Assembly (NCBI RefSeq): GCF_014695585.1
Contig: NZ_JACJON010000057.1
Coordinates: 62,001-126,000 of the forward strand
Direction of reading: 5' to 3'
From: Microcoleus sp. FACHB-831
GTDB lineage: Bacteria > Cyanobacteriota > Cyanobacteriia > Cyanobacteriales > FACHB-T130
DNA: 64,000 nt
This document shows positions 15,580 to 24,889 of the stretch, in pieces (within the stretch, counting starts at the first letter, position 1; each line of letters opens with the position of its first letter). Under the pieces are notes generated by a model. The model saw only the letters and a program-made list of their open reading frames with translations. It was not told the DNA's origin and made no database searches. The translations under genes and the position numbers were made by a program.

Positions 15580-18029
15580 CTAGAGATAGCGAAATACCAG
15601 ACCGTTGGCCTACAGCAGGGTCTGAAGATCCAGCTGGGTGGACATCGGACAAAAAAGGGGCCGATCCTAAGCGCCCTAAGAAAAAGTCTGCCCGGAAAAC
15701 AACAAAAGAAGAACCCCCTAATCCAGAAGTAGAAACCCCAATAGAGAAGCGCCGCCGCCTGGGATTCCTGCGGAGTTGGGCGTTTTGGTGGACGATGGGG
15801 GCGATCGCTTCTGGCGGAGTGGGATACATGGCGATCGCGCTATTGCTGAAGCTACCTGCAATACCAAACTGTCCATCAACTTTCTGGCCAATGGCTTCTG
15901 CTAGCTTGCGCCTGTACTGCGCTCAAGTGGCGGCAAACAAGCAGACAGCAGATAACTTGGTCGAAGCGATCGCCCTAGTCAACAGTCTCCCAGCCGACCA
16001 CGGATTGCGTCCAGAAATTAACCGCAGTATTGAACAATGGTCGCTGGATCTCCTCAGTTTAGCGGAAGAAGATTTTGATAGTGGGAAAATAAAACAAGCG
16101 ATCGCCACTGCCCGCAAAATTCCTGAAACAGCTCCTGCCTACAAGTTGGTAGAAAATCGCGTTCAGCGCTGGCAGGCAATATGGTCGAATGCAGAAAAAA
16201 TTTATCAAAAAGCAGAAAGCGAACTGCGTCAGTCACGCTGGCATCTAGCTTTTGCTCAAGCAGTACGCCTGACGAACATAGGCAATAGATACTGGGCAAC
16301 CACCAAGTACGAACAATTGGTTGCTAATATTCAACTTGCCCGCGAAGAAAGCGCCAAGCTCGACAAAGCCTACAATTTGCTTAAATATGGAGACGCAAAC
16401 GAGCTGTTACAGGCTGTCAAACTCGCCGAGCAAATTAAGCCCAGCAGTTATGCCTACAAAGAAGCCAAAGATCTCCTCGTTAAGTGTGGCAACAAGCTGC
16501 TAGAAATGGCGCAAGATCGGCTAGACAAAAAAGACTGGCAAGGGACGATCGCGATCGCCAATAAAATGCCCCCCAGCCTAAATTTACAACAACAAGCTCA
16601 AGGCTTGACGTTCCTCGCCCAAGCTCAATCCAAGGCAGAGGGTGGAAATATTGCCAGCCTGGAAGAAGCGATTACTATTGCCCAAAAAATAGAACCGGGA
16701 AGCCCCATGCGCGATAAAGCGCAGGAAATAATTACCCGTTGGCAGAGAGAAATTGAAGACGTAGCGCATCTAGAAAGGGCAAGGAACTTGGCAAAAGGCG
16801 GAGCCATAAATGACTTAATGGCAGCGATCGCAGAAGCACAACAAGTTCCCTCTAACAATCCGCGCATTAACGAAGCAAAAACAGAAATGAAGCGCTGGGC
16901 TACCCAAATAGAGACGCTGCAAGATCGTCCCTATCTGGAACGTGCCGAACAGCTAGCCACTGCGGGCGATGTTGCCTCCTTGCAAGAAGCAATTTTACAA
17001 GCAGGTCAAATCGGCAACGGTCGCGTCCTGTACCAACAAGCGCAAAGCAAAATCGCTGGTTGGAATGGCAAAATTCAGCGACTCCAAGACCAGCCCTTCA
17101 TCGACCAAGCCGAACAAATAGCCACTTCTGGCAATCTTAGAGGTGCTATTGAAACCGCCCAACAGATTAGACCGGGACGCGCCCTCTACGGCGAGGCTCA
17201 AAATAAGATTAGGCAGTGGATTGTCCAAATCCAGCGTCAAGAAGACCAACCTTACCTCGACCAAGCGGATCAACTGGCGAATGCGGGCAACCTTAGCGGC
17301 GCTATAGCTACACTGCAACAGATTCAACAGGGACGCGCCCTCTACGGTGCGGCGCAAAACAAGATCCGCCAGTTGAGCGTGGAAATTCAGCGCCAAGAAG
17401 ACCAACCTTACCTCGACCAAGCCGATCAACTAGCAAATTCCGGCAACCTTGCTAACGCTATAGCCACAGCCCAACAAATTCAACAGGGACGCGCCCTCTA
17501 CGGTGCGGCGCAAAACAAGATCCGCCAGTGGGCTGGGCTAATCCAGCGCCAAGAAGACCAGCCTTACCTCGACCAAGCACAGGCGCTGGCAAATTCCGGC
17601 AACCTCAGCGGCGCAGTGAGCGCAGCCGAACAGATTAAAGAGGGACGGTCGCTCTACAAGGAGGCTCGGACAAAAATTAGAGGCTGGCAGAGGGATCTAC
17701 AGGCTATCGATCAGCTACAGTCGGCGACCCAGTTGGCAAACTCAGGCACGCCAGAAGCCTTGCTATCAGCTATTCGCAAGGCTCGCCAAGTTCCTAGTTC
17801 TAGCTCAGCTGGCAAGAACGCTAAAGACGCGATCGCTCGCTGGAGTTATCAAATATTAACAATCGCACAAGATCGATCGGCTAGCGATCTCAACACCGCG
17901 ATCGCTATTGCTAATATTGTCCCCTCTGGCACCGATGCCTACGAAACCGCTCAACGCCAAATCGAACTATGGCAACAGTCTCTCGCACCCCAGTCTGCTG
18001 GGGAGGCTGCTACAACGCCCGCTAACTAA
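15576..18029 (+). CDS. Large membrane-anchored helical-repeat protein
   Basis: An 817-residue protein. Residues 1-68 are hydrophilic and basic, residues 69-92 form one membrane span (WWTMGAIASGGVGYMAIALL), and the rest is a long helical, Gln/Ala-rich repeat domain probably on the far side of the membrane. Degenerate repeats of the form ALxxAxxxIAxAxxIPxxxxxY occur throughout. From about residue 500 to 710 they become near-identical 52-residue units (QEDQPYLDQADQLANxGNL, then GRALYGxAQNKIRQ), showing recent tandem duplication. The fold should be TPR-like. Similar cyanobacterial proteins are often mislabelled as chromosome segregation ATPases; no nucleotide-binding motif is seen here. Function is unknown. 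Confidence 0.85.
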   Translation: MTRDSEIPDRWPTAGSEDPAGWTSDKKGADPKRPKKKSARKTTKEEPPNPEVETPIEKRRRLGFLRSWAFWWTMGAIASGGVGYMAIALLLKLPAIPNCPSTFWPMASASLRLYCAQVAANKQTADNLVEAIALVNSLPADHGLRPEINRSIEQWSLDLLSLAEEDFDSGKIKQAIATARKIPETAPAYKLVENRVQRWQAIWSNAEKIYQKAESELRQSRWHLAFAQAVRLTNIGNRYWATTKYEQLVANIQLAREESAKLDKAYNLLKYGDANELLQAVKLAEQIKPSSYAYKEAKDLLVKCGNKLLEMAQDRLDKKDWQGTIAIANKMPPSLNLQQQAQGLTFLAQAQSKAEGGNIASLEEAITIAQKIEPGSPMRDKAQEIITRWQREIEDVAHLERARNLAKGGAINDLMAAIAEAQQVPSNNPRINEAKTEMKRWATQIETLQDRPYLERAEQLATAGDVASLQEAILQAGQIGNGRVLYQQAQSKIAGWNGKIQRLQDQPFIDQAEQIATSGNLRGAIETAQQIRPGRALYGEAQNKIRQWIVQIQRQEDQPYLDQADQLANAGNLSGAIATLQQIQQGRALYGAAQNKIRQLSVEIQRQEDQPYLDQADQLANSGNLANAIATAQQIQQGRALYGAAQNKIRQWAGLIQRQEDQPYLDQAQALANSGNLSGAVSAAEQIKEGRSLYKEARTKIRGWQRDLQAIDQLQSATQLANSGTPEALLSAIRKARQVPSSSSAGKNAKDAIARWSYQILTIAQDRSASDLNTAIAIANIVPSGTDAYETAQRQIELWQQSLAPQSAGEAATTPAN

Positions 18030-18037
18030 AGGCAAAA

Positions 18038-18056
18038 GGGTGGGCGCTACCCACCC
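18038..18056. terminator. GGGTGGG/CCCACCC hairpin between convergent genes
   Basis: GGGTGGG at 18038-18044 and CCCACCC at 18050-18056 form a perfect 7-bp stem with a 5-nt loop, 8 bp after the repeat-protein stop and 12 bp before the crtD stop. It is the common cyanobacterial GGGTGGGCGCT-type dispersed hairpin. A related copy is at 37753-37769. Confidence 0.6.
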
Positions 18057-18068
18057 TATGCCCTAAAT

Positions 18069-19559
18069 TCAGAAATTCTCAATTTGTCGCACTACAGTCA
18101 AAGCTGAGTAGCTGACACCCGCCGTACCTTCCCCTGGATGCGTTGAATCTCCCACCAACCACAGGCGATTTACTGGTGTCCGATTGGCGAAACCAAAGGG
18201 GCCAAAAGTTGGCACTCTTTGACCGATACCGCCGACAAACCCTTGTTCGCGTGCTGTGTAACGTGCAAATGTCCGGGGTGTCGCGGCTTCTGTGTGGATG
18301 ATGGTTTCTGGTGTCAGGTGGAAATATTGCCCCAGACGCGCGATCGCTTCTTCTGCATACTTGCGCTTAAGTTCGTCGTAACGATCGCCTTGCCACCAAG
18401 GTCTAGGATCGACAAACGAAGAAGCAATAATCGTCCCTTTACCCTCCGGTGCGCGACCATCACCAGGATGGCTAACTGAGACAAATAGCGAGTTATTTTC
18501 CCCAATTGGGCCATCGTAGTCGTAGAGAAACTGCAAGTGAGGCGGACACTCTGGGGGAATTGCACTTTGGTCAACTCCCAAATACACTACAAACGCACCA
18601 GACGGCGATCGCAATTTTTCTACCCGATGTTTATAACCTTTGGGTGCTTTTTCCCCTAACAGTTGCACCAAGTTTTGCACTGTTACGTTCGCCACAACAT
18701 GATCCGCTGATTCAGTCCAAACTTCGTCAGTTTTCTGGTTGCGGATGCGGACGCTGCTAGCTTTGCCGTTTTCTACTTCAATATGTTCGACCGTGTGGCG
18801 CATCAAAAGCTTACCGCCATATCGTTCTAAAGCTTCGACTAGGCGATCGCTCAATACTTGCATACTACCCTGCAAGTGATATAATCCTTGCGGTTCTTGG
18901 GATACGCTCAAAGCCGTCGCCGCATACAGAAGGGCTGTTTCCTCCGCATCCACCTGAGAATAAAGCTTTAGTTGCAAATCGAGAAACGTTCTCAGACGGC
19001 GATCGCCATCCAGTCCGTACCCGCGCAATGCATCGCCCACCGTTAAAAAAGTGTAGGGCAAAGTAATTGTAGTACTAGGACGAACAGCCTTAGTTAATTG
19101 CCACAAATCCCACCAATTGCGCGGCGGTAGTACTGGATCGCGAGATTGAAACTCCCAGCTTGCCTTAAATAAAGTAGCAAATAAGTCCCAAAAAGGTTCG
19201 CTACCAGGAAACTGTCGCTGACGTTCCGCCTTCCACTTCTCGCGATCGCGCCAGACGTTTATTGGTTCTGTTTCACCAGGGAGATATACAGCACAAGCAG
19301 GATCGCAAGGTATCGCGCCTGGTACTTCAATCTCTAGCTCATCAAAAATCCGCTTGTGAATCCCGCCCGGTTCTAATCCTGCAACCTGAGTAGCGCCCAC
19401 ATCAAAAGTAAATCCCTTGCGTTTGAAAGTGGAGGCGCATCCCCCAGGTACGAGAGCTTGATCCAAGACTAACACCCGGTAGCCGCGACGAGCGAGAAGT
19501 GCCCCCGCCGTCAGTCCACCAATCCCAGCACCGATGACGACTACATGATTGCTTGGCAT
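18069..19559 (-). CDS. crtD: C-3',4' desaturase CrtD (carotenoid biosynthesis)
   Basis: A 496-residue FAD-dependent desaturase. The N-terminal dinucleotide-binding motif VVVIGAGIGGLTAGALLARR is at about residues 6-25, followed by PGGCASTFKRKGFTFDVGAT. The C-terminal FAD-closing segment is LWLVGDSTHPGEGTAGVSYS. Length and motifs such as CDPACAVYLPGE and RQRQFPGSEPFW fit cyanobacterial CrtD better than the related isomerase CrtH. CrtD desaturates the acyclic end of the precursor during myxoxanthophyll synthesis at the membrane. No other carotenoid gene is nearby. Confidence 0.88.
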   Translation of the reverse strand: MPSNHVVVIGAGIGGLTAGALLARRGYRVLVLDQALVPGGCASTFKRKGFTFDVGATQVAGLEPGGIHKRIFDELEIEVPGAIPCDPACAVYLPGETEPINVWRDREKWKAERQRQFPGSEPFWDLFATLFKASWEFQSRDPVLPPRNWWDLWQLTKAVRPSTTITLPYTFLTVGDALRGYGLDGDRRLRTFLDLQLKLYSQVDAEETALLYAATALSVSQEPQGLYHLQGSMQVLSDRLVEALERYGGKLLMRHTVEHIEVENGKASSVRIRNQKTDEVWTESADHVVANVTVQNLVQLLGEKAPKGYKHRVEKLRSPSGAFVVYLGVDQSAIPPECPPHLQFLYDYDGPIGENNSLFVSVSHPGDGRAPEGKGTIIASSFVDPRPWWQGDRYDELKRKYAEEAIARLGQYFHLTPETIIHTEAATPRTFARYTAREQGFVGGIGQRVPTFGPFGFANRTPVNRLWLVGDSTHPGEGTAGVSYSALTVVRQIENF

Positions 19560-19699
19560 GAAAGGAGACGCAAGGTTCTTTTTTAATAAACTTAATATTA
19601 CTTTACAATAAACGCCCGCCCCTGCCCACTATTTTTGGCATAAAATTATCTACCCTTCCAGCCTTGATGAATTGGTTAACTAACGAATTCTGGGGGGGT

Positions 19700-21550
19700 T
19701 TACTGTAAAGCTAGATTATGAGAAATGGGAATTTGAATCCAGAACTCCGTTCCTTCCCCTGGTTCTGAGTAACACTTCAATTGTCCTTTGTGTTTCTCGA
19801 CCACGATTTGATAGCTGATAGATAACCCCAAACCCGTCCCTTTACCAACAGGTTTGGTAGTAAAGAAGGGGTCAAACAGCCGCGCTTTCACCTCTGCGGG
19901 AATACCTGTGCCATTATCCCTAATCCGAATAACTGCGTAAGAGCCTTTACGGGTTGATAAAACTTCGGTACGAATCTTAATAGAAGGTGTTGGATGTTGT
20001 TGACCTGGCTGGCGAGAATTTATATGCAAATTCTCTATAGTACTGATTGCTAACTGCTGATAGGTGTAGTCTTCCACAGCATCAATTGCATTAGCAAGTA
20101 TATTCATAAACACCTGGTTTAGCTGTCCAGGGTAACACTCGACTTTGGGTAAGTTGCCGTATTCTTTACTCAACTCAATTCCCTTTCTTCCCGCCTTTGC
20201 TTCCAGTCGATTTTGCAAAATTAGCAACGTGCTATCTAAACCGTCGTGAATATCGACTGGTTTCATTTCTGCTTCATCAAGGCGCGAGAAGTTACGCAAA
20301 CTAAGAACAATCTGACGAATGCGGTCTACGCCTACCTTCATCGAAGATAATATTTTAGCTAGATCTTGCTCTAAGAAATCGAGGTCTATAGACTCTATTT
20401 CTGCTTGAATTTCAGGTACTGGCAGGGGATAGTATTGCTGGTATAAATGTAATAAATTAAGCAGTTCTTGGGTGTATTGATCCGCATGAGCTACATTCCC
20501 GTAAATGAAGCTGACTGGGTTATTAATTTCGTGAGCAACGCCAGCAACCAATTGCCCCAAGCTAGACATTTTTTCGCTTTGAACAAGCTGAGATTGAGTA
20601 TTTTGTAGTTTTTGCATTGCTTTATTCAGCTCGGTTGCTTGTTCTCGCAGAGACGCGATTAATCTCGTCCCTTCAGCTTCCGATTTACGCAAAGCCTCCA
20701 TAACTTGCTTGCGTTGGGTAATGTCTTCTGAAATGCCTAATATATAGCGCGGTCTTCCTGATTCGTCGAGAATCGGGATTTTTTTAGTGTGTAGTATTTT
20801 TGCGCCTCTATGCTTGGTCTGTATTGGTTCTTCGGCAATTTCTAGAAGTTTTTTATTTTCTAACACTTCGCGATCGCGGCTTGTGAAGAAATTAGCCTGT
20901 TCTGGGGGAAAAAAGTTATAATCGTTCATCCCCAGTACCTCTTCTGGGGTATAGCCAGTCAGCTCTTCGCTGGCTTTGTTCCAGAACACAAATCGCAGTT
21001 CCGCCGCTTCTTTTATGAAAATGCTTACTGGCAGATTTTCCACTACCGAGTTAAGGAATTGTTGGGTGCGGCGCGTTTCTTCTTCGGCTTGTTTGCGTTC
21101 CTTAATTTCAGTTTCTAATTTTTTATTTGTCTGTAATAATTCATTTGTGCGTTCTTGCACCATCGCTTCCAGATTTGTTTTTACCTTTGCCAACTCGAAA
21201 TTTGCCTGAGCTAATTTGTCTTGCGTATCGGCAAGTAAAAGCGGGCCTTCTACGATTAGCGAGTAGTAACGCCACAGCGCCAGTAAGATTCCACCTGCTA
21301 GAGCGATCGCTAGGTCAATTGCTACATGAATTGCCAATATTGAGGAGCTATCGTGTCCGCCAAAAGCTATTATTACGATGTGCGCTGAATGTCTAAGGGC
21401 ACAGATGAAGAAAACTGCTAGGGTTGCGAGTAATAGAGGATTGCCAGTTAGATGCTGTCTTTGTAAGAGACCTCTAAAGATTAAGAAAGCAATTGGATAA
21501 TAACAAGCGGCTATTAAAGTATTTGTACTTAAAGAAAGTACACTCAGCAT
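19700..21550 (-). CDS. Membrane-bound PAS sensor histidine kinase
   Basis: A 616-residue kinase. Residues 1-100 hold about four hydrophobic segments forming a membrane sensor of MASE-like size. A coiled coil at about 105-160 leads to a PAS domain at about 165-285 (ENLPVSIFIKE, FFPPEQANFF, ILGISEDITQRKQ). A second short coiled coil precedes the dimerisation box with phospho-acceptor His340 (GVAHEINNPVSF). The ATPase domain has NILANAIDAVEDY, DNGTGIP and GKGTGLGLSI. All catalytic motifs are intact. No response regulator is adjacent. A 9+9 bp inverted repeat lies just upstream. Confidence 0.93.
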   Translation of the reverse strand: MLSVLSLSTNTLIAACYYPIAFLIFRGLLQRQHLTGNPLLLATLAVFFICALRHSAHIVIIAFGGHDSSSILAIHVAIDLAIALAGGILLALWRYYSLIVEGPLLLADTQDKLAQANFELAKVKTNLEAMVQERTNELLQTNKKLETEIKERKQAEEETRRTQQFLNSVVENLPVSIFIKEAAELRFVFWNKASEELTGYTPEEVLGMNDYNFFPPEQANFFTSRDREVLENKKLLEIAEEPIQTKHRGAKILHTKKIPILDESGRPRYILGISEDITQRKQVMEALRKSEAEGTRLIASLREQATELNKAMQKLQNTQSQLVQSEKMSSLGQLVAGVAHEINNPVSFIYGNVAHADQYTQELLNLLHLYQQYYPLPVPEIQAEIESIDLDFLEQDLAKILSSMKVGVDRIRQIVLSLRNFSRLDEAEMKPVDIHDGLDSTLLILQNRLEAKAGRKGIELSKEYGNLPKVECYPGQLNQVFMNILANAIDAVEDYTYQQLAISTIENLHINSRQPGQQHPTPSIKIRTEVLSTRKGSYAVIRIRDNGTGIPAEVKARLFDPFFTTKPVGKGTGLGLSISYQIVVEKHKGQLKCYSEPGEGTEFWIQIPISHNLALQ

Positions 21551-21585
21551 GAGTAAAACTCACTCCTATTCTGGTAAAGTCTAGT

Positions 21586-21630
21586 CTTATCTACATGGCT
21601 GGCTAGAGTATCTGTCTTTAGGTAGATAAG
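21586..21630. promoter_or_regulatory. Inverted repeat upstream of the PAS kinase
   Basis: CTTATCTAC at 21586-21594 is the exact reverse complement of GTAGATAAG at 21622-21630, with a 27-nt spacer, starting 36 bp before the kinase ATG. It could be an operator pair or a leader hairpin. Confidence 0.4.
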
Positions 21631-22083
21631 CAATTAAAATATCTGTTTTTACTTAAAAATAAGGTTTGAGTTAAGACTTGTAAATATTTTTTATAAAAAA
21701 TTGCAATATAGAGATGTTTTAATACAAAAAAACTCTGTATAAAAAGAAATATTTAATTAAAAATGACTGCTGGTTATTTTAATATCGGTTAAAGTTGATT
21801 AATTATTTACAGGCGCGAGTAAACCTATAGTTATAAAATTTGCGATCGCTATGTAGATTGTAAAAAAGCAAAACTTTGGCTAAGTAGCAGTCAATTACAT
21901 AATTTAGCTTTAATACAAAATAAGATTCACAAGGGAACATTGGGGACAAGCAAAATAAAAAATGAGCGATCGCAGCATAGCCTCGCAGCAACTAAAGCAC
22001 GCGATCTCTCCCGCCTAGCCGACTGGGACTTGAGTTCAGACTGGGTAAGATAAGAGGAGAAATAGCTGTTCCGTAAACACCTC
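21631..22083. other. AT-rich divergent intergenic region
   Basis: About 450 bp between the divergent histidine kinase and M16 peptidase genes. Very AT-rich with poly-A/T runs and two HIP1-related sites. Minus-strand open frames here overlap the peptidase start and have no support. It presumably holds the peptidase promoter. Confidence 0.5.
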
Positions 22084-23376
22084 ATGACTTCAACCCTCTT
22101 AAAATCGCCTCCACTCAACGCCCCCACACTCCACAAGTTACCCAACGGTCTAACGATTGTCGCAGAGCAAATGCCCGTTGAAGCCGTGAACCTCAGCGTG
22201 TGGGCTAACGTTGGTTCAGCTATTGAGCCAGACGACATCAACGGTATGGCTCACTTTCTAGAACACATGGTCTTTAAGGGGACAGCGAAGCTGCAAAGTG
22301 GAGAGTTTGAGCGTGCGATTGAGGAGCGGGGCGCGGTAACAAATGCCGCCACCAGCCAAGACTACACGCAATACTACATCACCACTGCACCTAAAGATTT
22401 TGCCCATCTTGCACCGCTGCAACTAGATGTGGTGTTCAATCCCAGCATTCCAGATGAGGCATTTGAACGGGAGCGGTTGGTAGTTTTAGAAGAAATTCGC
22501 CGCGCCGACGATAATCCCCGCCGCCGCACTTTTCAGCGGTCGATGGAGGTAGCGTTTGAAAAGCTGCCCTACCGTCGCCCAGTACTTGGCCCAGCATCGG
22601 TGATTGAGGGGCTAAAGCCGCAACAAATGCGCGATTTCCACGCCAGCAGATATCAACCAAAATCGATAACAGCGGTAGCAGTGGGGAATTTGCCAGTTGA
22701 TGAATTAATTGGCATTGTTGCAGATGCATTTACCCGTCAGCATAGAGCCGCAGAACCCCCCGTTACTCAAGAAAGGTTACAAGAGGATCGACCTGAACCT
22801 GCATTTAGAGAAATTGTGCGGCGGGAGTACGTTGACCCAAGCTTACAGCAAGCGCGGCTGATGATGTGTTGGCGAGTGCCTGGAATGAAACAGGTAGAAC
22901 AGACTTACGCGCTGGACGTGTTAGCTGTGATTTTGGGCAATGGGCGGCTGTCGCGGCTATTTCGCGATTTGCGCGAAAACAGGCATCTGGTTACGCATAT
23001 TGGGGCTAGCAATATGACACAGCAGCTTCAGGGGTTATTTTATATTGGGGCGCAGTTGCCAGCAGAGAATGTGGAAGAAGTAGAAGCTGCGATCGCACAA
23101 CACATCCGCGCTTTCCAGACCGAACCTGTGGCGGAAGCAGATATTGCTCGCGTGCGGACATTAGTGGCGAATCGGTTTATTTTTGGGAACGAGACACCAA
23201 GCGATCGCGCCAATTTGTACGGCTACTATCAGTCGATGATGGGCGATTTAGCCCCAGCACTGAACTATCCAAGCCAGATTCAAGCGCTAAATGCGGTGGA
23301 TCTCCAGACCGCTGCCCAAAAGTATCTATCCCCCGATGCTTACGGTGTTGTTGTTGTCAAACCAGGCCAAGCGTAG
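22084..23376 (+). CDS. M16 family zinc peptidase (insulinase/processing-peptidase-like)
   Basis: A 430-residue protein with the inverted zinc motif HxxEH at His57, Glu60 and His61 (AHFLEHMVFKG) and a downstream acidic stretch (VVLEEIRRADDNPRRRTF) carrying the third ligand region. The C-terminal half has the R/Y-containing inactive-lobe features (GNGRLSRLFRDLRE and FGNETPSDRANLYGYY). This is the catalytic half-size type that usually works as a dimer to degrade short peptides. No signal peptide is seen. The 13-bp gap to the fructosamine kinase gene suggests co-transcription. Confidence 0.93.
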   Translation: MTSTLLKSPPLNAPTLHKLPNGLTIVAEQMPVEAVNLSVWANVGSAIEPDDINGMAHFLEHMVFKGTAKLQSGEFERAIEERGAVTNAATSQDYTQYYITTAPKDFAHLAPLQLDVVFNPSIPDEAFERERLVVLEEIRRADDNPRRRTFQRSMEVAFEKLPYRRPVLGPASVIEGLKPQQMRDFHASRYQPKSITAVAVGNLPVDELIGIVADAFTRQHRAAEPPVTQERLQEDRPEPAFREIVRREYVDPSLQQARLMMCWRVPGMKQVEQTYALDVLAVILGNGRLSRLFRDLRENRHLVTHIGASNMTQQLQGLFYIGAQLPAENVEEVEAAIAQHIRAFQTEPVAEADIARVRTLVANRFIFGNETPSDRANLYGYYQSMMGDLAPALNYPSQIQALNAVDLQTAAQKYLSPDAYGVVVVKPGQA

Positions 23377-23389
23377 AGTTTTTTATCCC

Positions 23390-24280
23390 ATGTGGACAGA
23401 AATTGATGCTCATATTACCCAGATGACTGGGAAGAAGTTTCACAGCGAACAACGCCAGTCGGTGAGTGGCGGCTGTATCAATCAAGGCTATAAAGTCGCT
23501 AGCGGTGACTGCGCCTACTTCGTCAAAGTCAACCAAGCTTCTATGGTTGAGATGTTTGAAGCTGAGGCGTTGGGGTTGCAGCAAATGCTGGAAACTAAAA
23601 CCATCCGCGTCCCACAACCTATTTGCTGGGGTAGGGCGTCAAGTTCTGCCTATGTGGTTTTGGAATGGCTTGAGTTAGGGCGTGGTGATACTAAATCTTG
23701 GGAGGAACTGGGGCGGAAGTTAGCAGCGATGCATAAATCTACCCCTAACCCCCCTTTTTTAAAGGGGGGAACTAAGGCGGTATTTGGCTGGGATAGGAAC
23801 AACACGATTGGTTCTACGCCGCAAATCAACACTTGGACTGAAGAGTGGGCGGAGTTTTGGGCAAAACACCGACTGGGTTATCAATTCCAACTGGCGCTGC
23901 GTCGCGGCGGAAATTTTCCCGCTAAGGAACGGTTATTGGCGGCGATTCCCGAACTATTGGCGGATTATCACCCTCTACCATCCCTCGTTCACGGCGATTT
24001 GTGGGGGGGAAATGCAGGTTTTACGACAAGGGGGGAACCAACGATCTTCGATCCGGCGGCGCATTATGGCGATCGCGAGGTCGATATCGCCATGACTGAA
24101 CTCTTTGGCGGTTTCCCGCCAGCGTTTTATAGCGGATATAACAATGTCTTCCCGTTAGATTCAGGCTACGAACGACGAAAAACGCTTTATAACCTCTATC
24201 ACATTCTCAATCACTTCAATTTGTTCGGCGGCGGCTACGCTTCGCAAGCAAATCGGATGATTCAGCAGATTTTAGGATAA
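23390..24280 (+). CDS. Fructosamine kinase family protein
   Basis: A 296-residue protein starting at ATG 23390; the frame opens earlier, at 23291, but that part overlaps the peptidase gene. It has an aminoglycoside-phosphotransferase-like fold: N-lobe GGCINQGYKV and YFVKVNQ (ATP Lys), C-lobe SLVHGDLWGGNAGF (catalytic Asp in HGDLW) and FDPAAHYGDREVD (metal Asp). Family members phosphorylate ketosamines to reverse protein glycation. Residues about 120-127 (NPPFLKGG) are encoded by a perfect palindrome at 23749-23769, an in-frame dispersed repeat. It lies in the loop after KLAAMHKS, so activity could survive. Confidence 0.92.
   Translation: MWTEIDAHITQMTGKKFHSEQRQSVSGGCINQGYKVASGDCAYFVKVNQASMVEMFEAEALGLQQMLETKTIRVPQPICWGRASSSAYVVLEWLELGRGDTKSWEELGRKLAAMHKSTPNPPFLKGGTKAVFGWDRNNTIGSTPQINTWTEEWAEFWAKHRLGYQFQLALRRGGNFPAKERLLAAIPELLADYHPLPSLVHGDLWGGNAGFTTRGEPTIFDPAAHYGDREVDIAMTELFGGFPPAFYSGYNNVFPLDSGYERRKTLYNLYHILNHFNLFGGGYASQANRMIQQILG
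23749..23769. repeat. Palindromic short repeat inside a coding sequence
   Basis: CCCCCCTTT at 23749-23757 pairs exactly with AAAGGGGGG at 23761-23769 around TTT. The flanking CTAA and AACTAA resemble the CTAACCCCCC.../...GGGGGGAACTAA dispersed palindromes of cyanobacteria that are usually intergenic. Here it is translated as NPPFLKGG. Confidence 0.75.
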
Positions 24281-24331
24281 AAGACTTTTGGGAAAAATCC
24301 TGAATCTGTAGCGCAGGAAGTTTCTTGCGTA

Positions 24332-24517
24332 TCAAATGCTGGCGGGTTCGCCGATATGTTGGGGGGCAAGTTCAGGATTGGATGTTGCTGTGCTGCTTTC
24401 ACTAAGCTTAGCCGCAGCTTTGGCTTTGGCGGCTAGAAACAGCGATATCGTCTTGGGTAGAGTGATGCAGATGACAGCGTTGAATAGGGTTATCAACAGG
24501 CAATCGAACAAGCTCAT
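24332..24517 (-). CDS. Small conserved membrane protein, 61 residues
   Basis: ATG 24517 is preceded by GGAGG seven bases upstream on the minus strand, which decides this start over a longer open frame. The peptide begins MSLFDCLLITLFNAVICITL, one membrane span, followed by PKTISLFLAAKAKAAAK and a hydrophilic tail with SSTATSNPELAPQH. The span plus Lys/Ala-rich segment resembles a small cyanobacterial hypothetical family (recalled, not searched). Function is unknown. Confidence 0.65.
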   Translation of the reverse strand: MSLFDCLLITLFNAVICITLPKTISLFLAAKAKAAAKLSESSTATSNPELAPQHIGEPASI

Positions 24518-24889
24518 ATTATGGCCTCCAGATGAGAAATTTTTTAATAAATTATAAAAGTTGTTATTTATGAGTATGAACCCAGAAACCTGGAATGGCA
24601 CAATTACACAGGTTTGAATTACTTGTAGCTTAGATAAGCTTTCCTGAAGTATCGTCAGATGGGGGATGCGAGTAGCGCTAGAAGCAGGTAGATTGGGCGA
24701 TCGCTTTTAGGGAGTTGAACCGCCGCAAGTGCAGAGAAAGTAACGGAAGTTGTAGCTCCGCATCGCCCTATTCACGTAGGAGGGCGATAGTTGTTATAAA
24801 TAAACTGAAATTACAGAATTTTTTTTATAAAAGCTGTTGCTAATTTGAAGCGATCGCGCCCTTTTAGAAAAAACGCGATCGCTCTCTTT
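24518..24889. other. Intergenic stretch with a HIP1 hairpin
   Basis: About 370 bp between two minus-strand genes. AGCGATCGCG at 24849-24858 and CGCGATCGCT at 24874-24883 form a 10-bp stem immediately after the S1-protein stop, with T-runs nearby, so it may end that transcript. Two HIP1 sites close together create such stems automatically, so the role is uncertain. Confidence 0.4.

Noticed and set aside
24849-24883. HIP1 hairpin after the S1-protein gene as a firm terminator
   Set aside because: Two adjacent HIP1 sites pair by default, so the hairpin alone is not evidence of termination.
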